Source of the DNA: Wenyingzhuangia sp039768865
GTDB taxonomy: Bacteria > Bacteroidota > Bacteroidia > Flavobacteriales > Flavobacteriaceae
NCBI RefSeq assembly: GCF_039768865.1
Contig: NZ_JBDMZQ010000008.1
Length of the DNA: 38,759 nucleotides
Strand: one strand, 5' to 3'
This document shows positions 24,508 to 32,508 of the stretch, piece after piece (position 1 is the stretch's first letter; every line of letters starts with the position of its first letter). Position numbers and translations under genes: made by a program. The notes beneath the pieces were generated by a model, which was not told the DNA's origin, searched no databases, and saw nothing but the letters and a program-made list of their open reading frames with translations.

Positions 24508-25929
24508 TTAGAGTTTTATTATGTTCTTAATCATTCCTTTAAAAATGAACCCATGGAAAGGTAAAACAGAGTACCAGTACATCCTACCTAGTATTCCTTT
24601 GGGTCTAAAAATGGCTCTTTGATAGAGCTGTTTTTTTATTATTTTGAATTCCAACCAGGCTTCACCTGGCATCTTCATTTCAGCAAATAATAGTAATCTT
24701 TTATCTTGTTTGTTTGCATAAATAACTCTCCAGAAGTCAACAGCATCCCCGGTTTGGATATCTGTATCACTTGTTCTACCTCTTCGTAGTCCAACTCCGC
24801 CAAAGAACAGATCTATATACCCACGTAATTTCCAAAGAATATTTCCATAGTACCATCCGGTATTTCCACCAATGGCCCATATTTTGTTGAGTGTAATTTC
24901 TTCATCAACTATATCTGCGTGCCTAATGTCTTTGAAACATCCAAAATGAGGTAGGTTGATGTGCTTTCCCAAAGCATCGCTCAATTCAGGAGTGTTTATT
25001 GCATCTTTCCAACTGGAGATGATTGTGTTTTGTTGAATGACTTTAAAGGCGTTTTCCACTGCAGTGATATAAGGAGTAGGTTTTATATCAAGTAATTTGT
25101 TGATGTTTGAAGGTTTTCCTATGATTTCAACGTTCATGCTTTCTACCAAGCTTTTGGCTAGTGGATAACTAGTTGAGGTAACAAAATAAAGCCAATATGA
25201 GGAAAGTCTAGGAGTCATGACTGGAACGGTTATGATCCATCTTTTGAAACCTCTTATCTTTGCAAATTGTAAAAGCATCTCTTTGTAAGTGAGGATTTCA
25301 GTACTAGAAATGTCGTACGATTTATTGTAAAGCTCTGAACGTAAAAGTGATTTTGAAAGAAAAGAGATGACATCAGCAATTCCAATGGGCTGCGTCCTAG
25401 TATTCAACCATTTTGGAGTTACCATCAGAGGTAATTTTTCTGAGAGATCCCTTATGATTTCAAAAGAAGCACTTCCACTTCCTACAATAATACCTGCTTT
25501 AAAGGTGGTAAGCGAAAAATCACCATCACTTAATATATGTTGTACCTGTTTTCTAGAATTTAGATGTTTTGAAAGTACATTATCATTTACGATTCCACTT
25601 AAGTAGATAACTTGTTTACAGCTGGTTTTATTGAGGTATTTTTTAAAATTCTCAGCACAGATAGCTTCTAGTAGTGCAAAGTCTGTTGAAGCACTTGACA
25701 TGGAATGTATCAAGTAATAAGCTGCATCAATATCTTTTGGAATATTTGAAAGGGTCTCAGGCTTTAAAAAATCAACTTCAACGAAAGATATTTTTGGTGT
25801 GTTAATGTATTCCTCAGGAGTTCTGTGTATGTCTCTAACACAGCAAACCAACTCAATATCGTTTTGCAACAATATAGGGATTAGTCTCAAGCCAATGTAG
25901 CCAGTAGTTCCTGTGATTAATACTTTCAT
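24508..25929 (-). CDS. NAD(P)-binding epimerase-like protein with C-terminal DUF2867 domain
   Basis: A 473-aa protein. The first 290 residues form an atypical SDR/NmrA-like Rossmann domain (VLITGTTGYIGLRLIPIL at 3-20; AAYYLIHSM; QVIYLSGIV; TFKAGIIVGSGSASFEIIRD). The last 150 or so residues match DUF2867 (IWAIGGNTGWYYGNILWKLR, TDIQTGDAVDFWRV, AEMKMPGEAWLEF, ending in a hydrophobic FHGFIFKGMI). Such two-domain proteins are common beside photolyase or carotenoid genes; the reaction is unknown but NAD(P)-dependent redox chemistry on a lipid or pigment is plausible. It is 15 bp after the flavin reductase gene and 4 bp before the photolyase-like gene. Confidence 0.85.
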   Translation of the reverse strand: MKVLITGTTGYIGLRLIPILLQNDIELVCCVRDIHRTPEEYINTPKISFVEVDFLKPETLSNIPKDIDAAYYLIHSMSSASTDFALLEAICAENFKKYLNKTSCKQVIYLSGIVNDNVLSKHLNSRKQVQHILSDGDFSLTTFKAGIIVGSGSASFEIIRDLSEKLPLMVTPKWLNTRTQPIGIADVISFLSKSLLRSELYNKSYDISSTEILTYKEMLLQFAKIRGFKRWIITVPVMTPRLSSYWLYFVTSTSYPLAKSLVESMNVEIIGKPSNINKLLDIKPTPYITAVENAFKVIQQNTIISSWKDAINTPELSDALGKHINLPHFGCFKDIRHADIVDEEITLNKIWAIGGNTGWYYGNILWKLRGYIDLFFGGVGLRRGRTSDTDIQTGDAVDFWRVIYANKQDKRLLLFAEMKMPGEAWLEFKIIKKQLYQRAIFRPKGILGRMYWYSVLPFHGFIFKGMIKNIIKL

Positions 25930-25944
25930 TTGATTTTATATGCT

Positions 25945-26574
25945 CTAAACCTTATTTATTTTGTTTGGCCTTTGGTAGGGTATTCTTTCAATGAGTTCTG
26001 TTTTAATATACCCATCCAGACCGTTGATTCCTACTGCCTCTCCTTTGGCTAGATCTACAAAGCCATCCTTATGAATCAGTTCCTCATTAATATATAGTTC
26101 TTCAATACTACCTAGCATTAAAACGGTTCCGTTTTCCTCTATAAAATATTCATTTACAAATTTCATAAGTATTTGTACGGGAGCGTTTTTTACAAAAGGA
26201 GTCTTGATGTTCTCTTTATATTCTGCTGTCAAGCCTGTTTGATTAAACTCACTGATCTCAGAACCATATTTAGCGCTTGTATGGTGCGCGTCTTTTATGA
26301 TGTTTTGATGTATGGTGTTTATGGTATAATAACCAGTTTCATTAATGTTATCATACGTATTTCTAGGTAAGTTGATCGGTCTGAAAACTACTCCTAGAAG
26401 AGCTGGCTTGGATCCAAAATGCACTACTGAACTAAATACAGATACATTCTCAATACCCTCTTTAGAAATTGAACCTATCAAGTTAGCAGATTTAATACCT
26501 GTAACACTATTGATCATATTAATCTTATAGATATTCTCTAAGCTTTCAATATCTTTTTTTGTAAATTTTTTCAT
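25945..26574 (-). CDS. Flavin reductase-like (FMN-binding split-barrel) protein
   Basis: A 209-aa protein with the flavin reductase-like split-barrel fold: NSVTGIKSANLIGSISKEG (22-40), SVFSSVVHFGSKPALLGVVF, then ETGYYTINTIHQNIIKDAHH and a later LMLGSIEELY. Members bind FMN and reduce flavin with NAD(P)H or act as flavin-dependent oxidoreductases. Its start overlaps the stop of the ABC1 kinase gene (ATGA), indicating translational coupling. In this cluster a plausible job is to supply reduced flavin, for example for the photolyase-like protein; this is inference. Confidence 0.87.
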   Translation of the reverse strand: MKKFTKKDIESLENIYKINMINSVTGIKSANLIGSISKEGIENVSVFSSVVHFGSKPALLGVVFRPINLPRNTYDNINETGYYTINTIHQNIIKDAHHTSAKYGSEISEFNQTGLTAEYKENIKTPFVKNAPVQILMKFVNEYFIEENGTVLMLGSIEELYINEELIHKDGFVDLAKGEAVGINGLDGYIKTELIERIPYQRPNKINKV

Positions 26575-27884
26575 GCAAAATTTTTATAGTTATTGATTTG
26601 GATGTCCTTTGATTTCAGGTCAAACATCAAATTGTAAAGACCAAAAAATGTTCTGTTCATGTATATGAAATGTTTGGACCCTCTATTACCATTCATTTGT
26701 TTGATTCTAGGGTCTTTGTTAAATCGTTCTCCTAATTCAGCAATTTTTCCAAAAAATATGGGGTCAGAAAAATCAAATTCTTCACTGTGGAAAGGTTGTG
26801 TGAAAAGACTTAACAAATCATTAAATAACTCTGTAAAAAATTCAATTTCTTTGGCCCCATCCTCTGGGATTAAAATCTCAAGTTCATATAATTTTTCTTT
26901 GAACAGGACTTCATTATTGATAACTTCAGGATCTGCCAATTCAAAGTAAGGAATATAGAAATTCTCAGGAATAGTTTTCATACAACCAAAGTCTAATGCA
27001 ATCAATTCATGGTCATTTGAGATTAAAAAATTTCCTGGGTGAGGATCTGCGTGTACTTTTTTTAGACAATGAATTTGATACATATAAAAATCCCACAAGG
27101 CTTGACCTAGTTGTGTTCGTGTCGTTTCATCTGCATGGTCTATGTCAAACTCAGAAAGATGAACACCAGACATCCAGTCCATAGTAATAATTCTATCGGT
27201 GGATAATTCTGGATAATACTTTGGGAATTTTAGATTTGGAATATCTTTACAAGCCTCTGCTATCTCAACGCTTTGAGACACCTCTAGGATGTAGTTGGTT
27301 TCTTCTATTAGCTTGTCTTCAACTTCTTTGAAGTATTTATCAGAACCCTCTCCTTTGATATTAAACATACGCATTGCGATAGGCTTGACCAAAGCCAAAT
27401 CAGAACTTATACTTTCCGCAACTCCAGGGTATTGAATTTTCACTGCTAGGGTGTTGTTGTTTAAAGTTGCCTTGTGCACCTGTCCAATACTCGCTGCATT
27501 TACCGAGTTTAAGTCAAAACTATCATAAATTTGATTCGGAGTTTTGCGGTAATATTTCCTAAATGTTTTGAGCACCAAAGCTGACGAAAGAGGTGGGACG
27601 GAAAATTGTGACAGTGAAAATTTTTCTACATATGCTTTTGGGAGCATGCTTTTTTCCATACTCAGCATTTGTGCAACTTTCAAAGCACTACCTTTCATGT
27701 CTTTAAGGCTATCATATATATCGGTAGCATTAGACTTGTCTAGTTTGTTTTTTGCTGTTGTCGCATTTCCAACAGTTTTTTCAACATTATATCTTAAATA
27801 ATTGACCCCCACTTTAGCTCCTGTTGTAATTAGTTTAGAAGCACGTTGTATTTTTCCTGTAGGGATGCTATTAATTGTTTTCAT
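26571..27884 (-). CDS. ABC1/UbiB (AarF/COQ8-like) family protein kinase-like protein
   Basis: A 437-aa member of the ABC1 atypical kinase family. Family motifs: KxGQ-type segment ALKVAQMLSMEK (here KVAQ, Gly to Ala, about 69-72), AASIGQVHKA, the ATP-contacting Lys in LAVKIQYPGV, DPHPGNFLIS and LIALDFGCMK. No C-terminal transmembrane helices are evident, unlike UbiB. Family members support quinone biosynthesis, lipid homeostasis or photo-oxidative stress tolerance; no quinone gene is close by. It lies 4 bp after the TetR-like gene and overlaps the flavin reductase gene by 4 bp, so the three are surely co-transcribed. Confidence 0.88.
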   Translation of the reverse strand: MKTINSIPTGKIQRASKLITTGAKVGVNYLRYNVEKTVGNATTAKNKLDKSNATDIYDSLKDMKGSALKVAQMLSMEKSMLPKAYVEKFSLSQFSVPPLSSALVLKTFRKYYRKTPNQIYDSFDLNSVNAASIGQVHKATLNNNTLAVKIQYPGVAESISSDLALVKPIAMRMFNIKGEGSDKYFKEVEDKLIEETNYILEVSQSVEIAEACKDIPNLKFPKYYPELSTDRIITMDWMSGVHLSEFDIDHADETTRTQLGQALWDFYMYQIHCLKKVHADPHPGNFLISNDHELIALDFGCMKTIPENFYIPYFELADPEVINNEVLFKEKLYELEILIPEDGAKEIEFFTELFNDLLSLFTQPFHSEEFDFSDPIFFGKIAELGERFNKDPRIKQMNGNRGSKHFIYMNRTFFGLYNLMFDLKSKDIQINNYKNFA

Positions 27885-27888
27885 GTGT

Positions 27889-28542
27889 TTAAAATTTAGA
27901 CTTTATTTTTTCTTTAAAAAAGAATTTTCCAAAATCTATAAGGTTTTCTAATGGTGTTACGCTTAGAAAATCAAATGATGCATTCACCGATTTCTCTATA
28001 AATAAGTCAGTCTTTTCAAAACTAGCCGAGGTGTCTTCTAACCAAAATTTAATGGTAAACAACAATTGAGACCAAGCCAATTCTTCAATACTTTTTTCTT
28101 TAATTGAATTGATCTTATCTTGTTTCAAGTCAACTGTTTCGATAGATAACGATTTTATGAATTTTTTAAACTCCTCTTTTAGTGGTTTTAAAAGTTTCAA
28201 CTTTTTCAAATCATAAATCCCAGTTTGTAAAGATTTTGCAACATAACTCCTATTATTGGTCATCAATTCGAAGAAAGTATAATAGAATGTAAGAAGTTGA
28301 TTCTTTGCATCTAATTCGTTTTCGGAGGTTTCAGATGCCATTAGTCTTAAAGTCTCATCATGGAAAAACACAAGTACGTCTGATTCAATGTGATCGAATG
28401 AAGTATAAAATTTGTAAAACTCGTTTTCATCTATTTTTAATTCTTTAGTAAAAGAATAAATAGATTTAGGTTCTTCACCATGTTCCAATACATGATCCAT
28501 GTAATGGGATATAATTTGTTGTTTTGTTGTTGTAGCTTCCAT
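27889..28542 (-). CDS. TetR-like transcriptional regulator, head of the flavin/photolyase cluster
   Basis: A 217-aa all-helical protein. The N-terminal 60 residues resemble a TetR helix-turn-helix (IISHYMDHVLEHGEEPKSIY then FTKELKIDENEFYKFYTSF), and the rest is a ligand-binding-like helical domain (FYYTFFELMTNNRSYVAKSL; ELAWSQLLFTIKFWLEDTS). TetR-like genes directly followed by an ABC1 kinase gene recur in flavobacteria. It is the first gene of the minus-strand cluster extending to 21557 and is the natural candidate to control it. The HTH is weak, so DNA binding is likely but unproven. Confidence 0.78.
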   Translation of the reverse strand: MEATTTKQQIISHYMDHVLEHGEEPKSIYSFTKELKIDENEFYKFYTSFDHIESDVLVFFHDETLRLMASETSENELDAKNQLLTFYYTFFELMTNNRSYVAKSLQTGIYDLKKLKLLKPLKEEFKKFIKSLSIETVDLKQDKINSIKEKSIEELAWSQLLFTIKFWLEDTSASFEKTDLFIEKSVNASFDFLSVTPLENLIDFGKFFFKEKIKSKF

Positions 28543-28913
28543 TTGTATATCATTTAACTCTTATAAAATTAGTAACTAATGATTGGAAAGTGAGTTTTCT
28601 CTTCACTTTATTATAGTCAGACAAAATGGGGTAGATGGCAGCTTTACTTAAGCAAGACTCCTCTAATTCAGGGTTTTTTTAGCTTTTTTGTGACAAAAGG
28701 GATACGTTCACAATCTCTTTTTTTATGAGAGAAGTATTTCTAGGGGTTATTTGACAATAAATGTTTCAGATGGGAGCTCTTTACTTTTTTGGGATTGTAT
28801 AGAATAGCGGTTAATGTTAATTTCGGACAACGATTTATTAACAATTAGTTAACTCCGTTTATGCTTTGTTATAGCTTTTCTCAACTTATTTTTGCCTTAT
28901 CAATCAAAGTAAA
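28543..28913. other. 371-bp gene-free stretch
   Basis: No ORF of convincing length in any frame. It contains a short hairpin (AAAGTGA ... TCACTTT near 28586-28608), an inverted repeat TTAAC-N5-GTTAA at 28838-28852, and the promoter of the small secreted protein at 28865-28894. No clear -7 element was found for the TetR-like gene that starts leftward from 28542. Confidence 0.5.
28865..28894 (+). promoter_or_regulatory. Promoter of the small secreted protein gene
   Basis: TTTG at 28865-28868 and TATTTTTG at 28887-28894, with an 18-bp spacer, fit the Bacteroidota -33/-7 pattern; the ATG is 20 bp further on. Confidence 0.6.
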
Positions 28914-29129
28914 ATGCAGAACGCTATAAAGTCTTTTTTTTGTATTGTATTATTGACAAGTTCATTGTCATTATATGCTGGTCCTCCGGAAAAAGAAAGT
29001 ATCAAAACCTCCAAAGAGGTAACTCTAGATTCAAAAAGTTTAGATGGTGTTTTTATGAAGATCAAAAGAGTAGATAATATATTGAGTCCAAACAAGAAAC
29101 TGAGAAAGAAAAAATACACAATCGCTTAA
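28914..29129 (+). CDS. Small secreted basic protein, unknown function
   Basis: A 71-aa protein not recognised as a known family. Residues 1-22 are a good Sec signal peptide (MQNAIKSFFCIVLLTSSLSL then YAG), leaving a mature peptide of about 48 residues that starts PPEKESIKTSKEV and ends in a strongly basic tail (NKKLRKKKYTIA). The gene is monocistronic, with its own promoter (28865-28894) and a perfect terminator overlapping its stop, which argues that it is real and expressed. The opposite-strand frame over the same bases has no such support. Confidence 0.72.
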   Translation: MQNAIKSFFCIVLLTSSLSLYAGPPEKESIKTSKEVTLDSKSLDGVFMKIKRVDNILSPNKKLRKKKYTIA

Positions 29130-29152
29130 TGTAAATTAAGCGATTTTTTTTT
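29120..29152. terminator. Strong bidirectional terminator
   Basis: The arms AATCGCTTAAT (29120-29130) and ATTAAGCGATT (29135-29145) form an 11-bp perfect stem with a GTAA loop, followed by nine Ts. An A-rich stretch on the left gives a U-tract for the convergent coaD transcript as well. It includes the stop codon of the small secreted protein. Confidence 0.88.
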
Positions 29153-29153
29153 G

Positions 29154-29612
29154 TTAGAGTGACTTGTTTACTGCCACTGGCACAAACTTAGACACATCTC
29201 CATTGTGTTTCAAAATATCTCTCACGATACTCGAACTAATAAAAGCAGTGTCAGCACTAGTCAATAAGAATACCGTATCGATGCCTGTTAATTTTCTGTT
29301 GGTAATTGCAATGGCTTTTTCAAACTCAAAATCTGCGGGATTGCGGAGACCTCTAAGAATAAAATCTGCCTTTATCTCCCTACAAAATTCAGTAGTCAGA
29401 CCAGAGTAAGTCTTTATTTTTATGTTAGGTATATGGCTGAATGTTTTTTTTATGAATGCTACTCTTTCCTCCAAAGAGAATCTATAATTTTTCGTGTCAT
29501 TGATTCCAATCGAAATGATTAGTTCATCAAATAAAGGCATAGCTCTATTTATAATATCTACGTGTCCTAAAGTGATTGGATCAAAGGAACCAGGAAAAAC
29601 AGCTTTTTTCAT
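29154..29612 (-). CDS. coaD: Phosphopantetheine adenylyltransferase
   Basis: A 152-aa enzyme of standard CoaD length. It has the nucleotidyltransferase motif PGSFDPITLGH (7-17), the conserved RGLRNPADFEFE (about 88-99) and the C-terminal ISSSIVRDI signature. It transfers AMP from ATP to 4'-phosphopantetheine, the penultimate step of coenzyme A synthesis. It lies 12 bp downstream of ddl on the same strand and is probably co-transcribed with it; its transcript ends at the terminator at 29120-29152. Confidence 0.96.
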   Translation of the reverse strand: MKKAVFPGSFDPITLGHVDIINRAMPLFDELIISIGINDTKNYRFSLEERVAFIKKTFSHIPNIKIKTYSGLTTEFCREIKADFILRGLRNPADFEFEKAIAITNRKLTGIDTVFLLTSADTAFISSSIVRDILKHNGDVSKFVPVAVNKSL

Positions 29613-29624
29613 AATTGCTTGTGG

Positions 29625-30602
29625 TTATTTGTTTTGTAGGGCCATCTCTATGGCATTGCTTAGCAATTCAGTCATAGCAATACCAGCAGCTTTAGCTTGT
29701 TGAGGTAGTAAACTTTCCATTGTCATTCCAGGGACAGTATTCATTTCTAAAAAATAAGGAATGTCTCCAGAAAAGATAAATTCGGACCTAGAAAACCCTT
29801 TCATGTTTAATGCTTTGTAGGCTTTGATTGCGTTGGATTTTAAGTTTTCTAGTTGAATTTTTGAAATTCTTGCAGGAGTAATCTCTTCAGATTTTCCTTC
29901 ATATTTTGCTTCGAAGTCAAAAAAATCATTAGCAGAGATAATTTCTGTAGCAGGGAGTACTTTTATTTTTTCTTGGTAAGTAATTACACCAATAGAGACT
30001 TCGGTTCCATCTAAGAAAGATTCAATTAAAATCTCGGAGTCTTCCTTAAAAGCTTTTTCAAAAGCTTGTGCGAATTCTTCAGCTTTATTCACTTTTGATA
30101 TTCCAAAGCTAGATCCCGAATTGTTTGGCTTTACAAAGCAGGGTAGACCCAGTTCAGAGATGATCTCTTCTATATTGATTTCATCACCCTTGTCATAATA
30201 TAATGATTTTGCAGTTTTGATTCCCTGTTTGTTCAACACGCTCAAACAGTCACGTTTGTTGAATGTTAACGCCATTTGGTATGGTGGAGCAGAAGTGTAG
30301 GGCATGCCAATCATATCAAAATAACCGAGTATTTTACCATCTTCACCAGGTGTTCCATGGATAACATTGAATACGCAATCAAAATTAATTTTACGGTTTT
30401 CTATGTTTACTGAAAAATCATTTTTGTCAATGAAATATTCATTATTGTTTTGGTCAAGAGCTATCCAATTTTCTTTGGTAATGATTACTTTGTAGGGTTC
30501 GTATATGTTTTTGTCCATATGATCGTAAACCACATTTCCGCTAATCATAGAAATATGATATTCACTAGAATAGCCACCCATAATAACCGCAATGTATTTC
30601 AT
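29625..30602 (-). CDS. ddl: D-alanine--D-alanine ligase
   Basis: A 325-aa ATP-grasp enzyme. Landmarks: IAVIMGGYSSEYHIS at the start, VFNVIHGTPGEDGKILGYFD (about 78-97), LPCFVKPNNSGSSFGISKV (about 152-170), EILIESFLDGTEVSIGVI and the C-terminal FLEMNTVPGMT. It makes the D-Ala-D-Ala dipeptide for peptidoglycan in the cytoplasm. It is divergent from the PASTA protein gene (88-bp gap) and followed by coaD. Confidence 0.96.
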   Translation of the reverse strand: MKYIAVIMGGYSSEYHISMISGNVVYDHMDKNIYEPYKVIITKENWIALDQNNNEYFIDKNDFSVNIENRKINFDCVFNVIHGTPGEDGKILGYFDMIGMPYTSAPPYQMALTFNKRDCLSVLNKQGIKTAKSLYYDKGDEINIEEIISELGLPCFVKPNNSGSSFGISKVNKAEEFAQAFEKAFKEDSEILIESFLDGTEVSIGVITYQEKIKVLPATEIISANDFFDFEAKYEGKSEEITPARISKIQLENLKSNAIKAYKALNMKGFSRSEFIFSGDIPYFLEMNTVPGMTMESLLPQQAKAAGIAMTELLSNAIEMALQNK

Positions 30603-30666
30603 GAATATCTGAATTAGGATTGTAAAATTATTAAATATTAATTCAAAACCCTACATATAGGTTTTA

Positions 30667-30674
30667 TATCTTTG
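30667..30674 (+). promoter_or_regulatory. Candidate -7 box TATCTTTG for the PASTA/RluD pair
   Basis: TATCTTTG matches TAnnTTTG, 16 bp before the ATG at 30691. No -33 TTTG is seen at the right distance. An imperfect inverted repeat (AAAACCCTA at 30645-30653 with TAGGTTTT at 30658-30665) lies where the -33 element should be. Confidence 0.45.
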
Positions 30675-30690
30675 TCAAAAATCTTTGTAG

Positions 30691-31242
30691 ATGAATTTTT
30701 TAAAGTTTTTAAAAAGTAAAATATTTATAATCAATGTTGCTGCAGCTTTTGTCATTATATTTCTTCTGATTTCAGTTGTGATCAAATACTTACATCTTTA
30801 TACGAACCAAGATCAAAGAATAGAAGTTCCAAATTTGATAGGCCTGACTGTTGATGAGGTAAAAATTGTCCTTGATGAAAGTTTGTTGGATTATGAATTG
30901 TTGGAGAGAGGGAGTTTTAATCCAAATATCCCCGCTGAGGCAGTATTGGAACAATTACCAGCTGCAGGGCAAATTGTGAAAGAAAAGAGAAAAATATATA
31001 TCACAATCAATCCAAGTGGTTATGGAAACGCTACCGTCCCTCCTTTTTATGGAAGGACGAAAAAGGAAATTAAGCAACTGATCATCAACAGTGGTTTTGT
31101 TTTGGGTTCGTATGAAGAAATAGACGACATAGGAACTGTGGTTAGAGGTTTAAAGTTTAATCATCAAGAATTAAAGTCAGGAGATAAATTACCTAAAATG
31201 TCTGCAATAGACGTGGTGATTGGAAATGGGCGATTGAAATAG
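30691..31242 (+). CDS. PASTA domain membrane protein
   Basis: A 183-aa protein with one N-terminal membrane helix (about 11-33, KIFIINVAAAFVIIFLLISV) and two PASTA-type repeats (about 43-110, RIEVPNLIGLTVDEVKIVL onward, and 115-182, TVPPFYGRTKKEIKQLI onward), facing the periplasm. PASTA domains bind peptidoglycan precursors or stems; there is no kinase or transpeptidase domain attached. It is 2 bp upstream of an RluD-type gene, a pairing conserved in Bacteroidota. It is divergent from ddl, which fits a cell-wall link, though its exact job is unknown. Confidence 0.88.
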   Translation: MNFLKFLKSKIFIINVAAAFVIIFLLISVVIKYLHLYTNQDQRIEVPNLIGLTVDEVKIVLDESLLDYELLERGSFNPNIPAEAVLEQLPAAGQIVKEKRKIYITINPSGYGNATVPPFYGRTKKEIKQLIINSGFVLGSYEEIDDIGTVVRGLKFNHQELKSGDKLPKMSAIDVVIGNGRLK

Positions 31243-31244
31243 TT

Positions 31245-32270
31245 ATGGAAGAGTTTTTACCAAAAGTAGGAGAAGATAATCACAATTACGAACATTATAG
31301 ATTTGTAGCTGAAGAAGGTCAACAGCCACTTAGAGTTGATAAGTTTTTAATGAATTTTGTGATGAACGTTACTCGAAATAAAGTTCAAAAAGCCATTAAA
31401 GACGGAAGTGTTTTGATTAATGATGAAGTGGTAAAAGCCAATCATAAGGTAAAACCAAGTGATGTAGTTACAGTGCAGTTTGAGTTTGCTCCAAGAAAAA
31501 CAGAGACTTTACCCGAAGCTATTCCATTGGATATTGTTTATGAAGATGATGAAGTAATTGTGATCAATAAACCAGCTGGTTTGGTGGTACATCCTGGTCA
31601 TGGAAATTACGATGGTACGATGGTAAACGCGTTGCTTTATCATTTTAAAAATCTACCTGAAAATTCAGAAGGAAGACCTGGTTTGGTTCACAGAATAGAC
31701 AAAGATACAAGTGGGTTATTAGTTGTCGCTAAAACGGAACACGCCTTATCTCATTTGTCTAAACAGTTTCATGACAAAACTTCTGAGCGTTTGTATTATG
31801 CTTTGGTGTGGGGGAATATTACTGAAGATGAAGGGACAATTGAGGGAAATATAGGTCGAAATTTAAAAAATAGATTGCAGCAAGATGTATTTCCCGAGGG
31901 TGATCAAGGAAAGCCAGCGGTGACTCATTTTAAAGTTTTAGAGCGTTTTATGTATGTGACCTTGGTAGAATGTAGATTAGAAACAGGAAGAACCCATCAG
32001 ATAAGAGCACACTTTAAGTATATAGGTCATACTTTGTTTAATGATGAACGCTATGGCGGTAATGCTGTGTTAAAAGGAACTACATATACCAAATATAAGC
32101 AGTTTGTTGAGAACTGTTTTAAGTTAATTCCGCGTCAGGCTTTGCATGCCAAAACATTAGGATTTGAACACCCTACTACAGGAGAAATGATGCGTTTTAA
32201 TTCAGACATTCCAGAGGACTTACAACAAACATTACAGAAGTGGAGGGGATATACCTTGACGAATAAGTAG
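31245..32270 (+). CDS. rluD: RluD-type 23S rRNA pseudouridine synthase
   Basis: A 341-aa RluA/RluD-family enzyme with an N-terminal S4 RNA-binding domain (about 24-85, LRVDKFLMNFVMNVTRNKVQ) and the catalytic domain with HRIDKDTSGLLVVAK (the catalytic Asp in RIDKDTSG, about residue 150) and ETGRTHQIRAHF. S4 plus this active-site form indicates an RluD-like enzyme acting on helix 69 of 23S rRNA, though RluC or other targets cannot be ruled out. It begins 2 bp after the PASTA gene stop and is surely co-transcribed with it. Confidence 0.92.
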   Translation: MEEFLPKVGEDNHNYEHYRFVAEEGQQPLRVDKFLMNFVMNVTRNKVQKAIKDGSVLINDEVVKANHKVKPSDVVTVQFEFAPRKTETLPEAIPLDIVYEDDEVIVINKPAGLVVHPGHGNYDGTMVNALLYHFKNLPENSEGRPGLVHRIDKDTSGLLVVAKTEHALSHLSKQFHDKTSERLYYALVWGNITEDEGTIEGNIGRNLKNRLQQDVFPEGDQGKPAVTHFKVLERFMYVTLVECRLETGRTHQIRAHFKYIGHTLFNDERYGGNAVLKGTTYTKYKQFVENCFKLIPRQALHAKTLGFEHPTTGEMMRFNSDIPEDLQQTLQKWRGYTLTNK

Positions 32271-32369
32271 CACGTAACGATAATATATTTATATCCATCA
32301 GGTGAAGAGTTGAGGCCTAATGAAAAGCAACCGATAAAAATCATCAAATCATTGAGTAGAAAGAATATA

Positions 32370-32388
32370 AAATGTATTAAATACATTT
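32370..32388. promoter_or_regulatory. 19-bp perfect palindrome upstream of yaaA
   Basis: The arms AAATGTATT (32370-32378) and AATACATTT (32380-32388) surround one A. The half-site ATGTATT recurs as direct repeats at about 32460-32466 and 32472-32478, the last overlapping the -7 box. Possible regulator-binding cluster; the sequence is low-complexity, so chance must be kept in mind. Confidence 0.4.
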
Positions 32389-32416
32389 CATATTCAATTC
32401 TTTGGTCCTCAAGTCT

Positions 32417-32438
32417 CAAACAAATTTGAATTTGTTTG
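32417..32438. promoter_or_regulatory. 22-bp inverted repeat upstream of yaaA
   Basis: The arms CAAACAAATT (32417-32426) and AATTTGTTTG (32429-32438) are perfectly complementary with a 2-bp centre. It could be an operator; there is no T-run, so it is not a typical terminator for the rluD transcript. Confidence 0.4.
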
Positions 32439-32474
32439 CGGTATTTTGATGAACCATTTATGTATTAAAAAATG

Positions 32475-32482
32475 TATTTTTG
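32475..32482 (+). promoter_or_regulatory. Candidate -7 box TATTTTTG for yaaA
   Basis: TATTTTTG fits the TAnnTTTG consensus, 26 bp before the ATG at 32509. The nearest upstream TTTG (32445-32448) is 26 bp away, longer than normal, so the promoter may be weak or activated. Confidence 0.45.
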
Positions 32483-32508
32483 TACTTCTTAATTCAACCT
32501 TATAAAGA

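Noticed and set aside
28904..29119. 71-aa minus-strand ORF opposite the small secreted protein
   Set aside because: The plus-strand frame has a signal peptide, promoter and terminator in register; the minus frame would have to be transcribed through a terminator from coaD.
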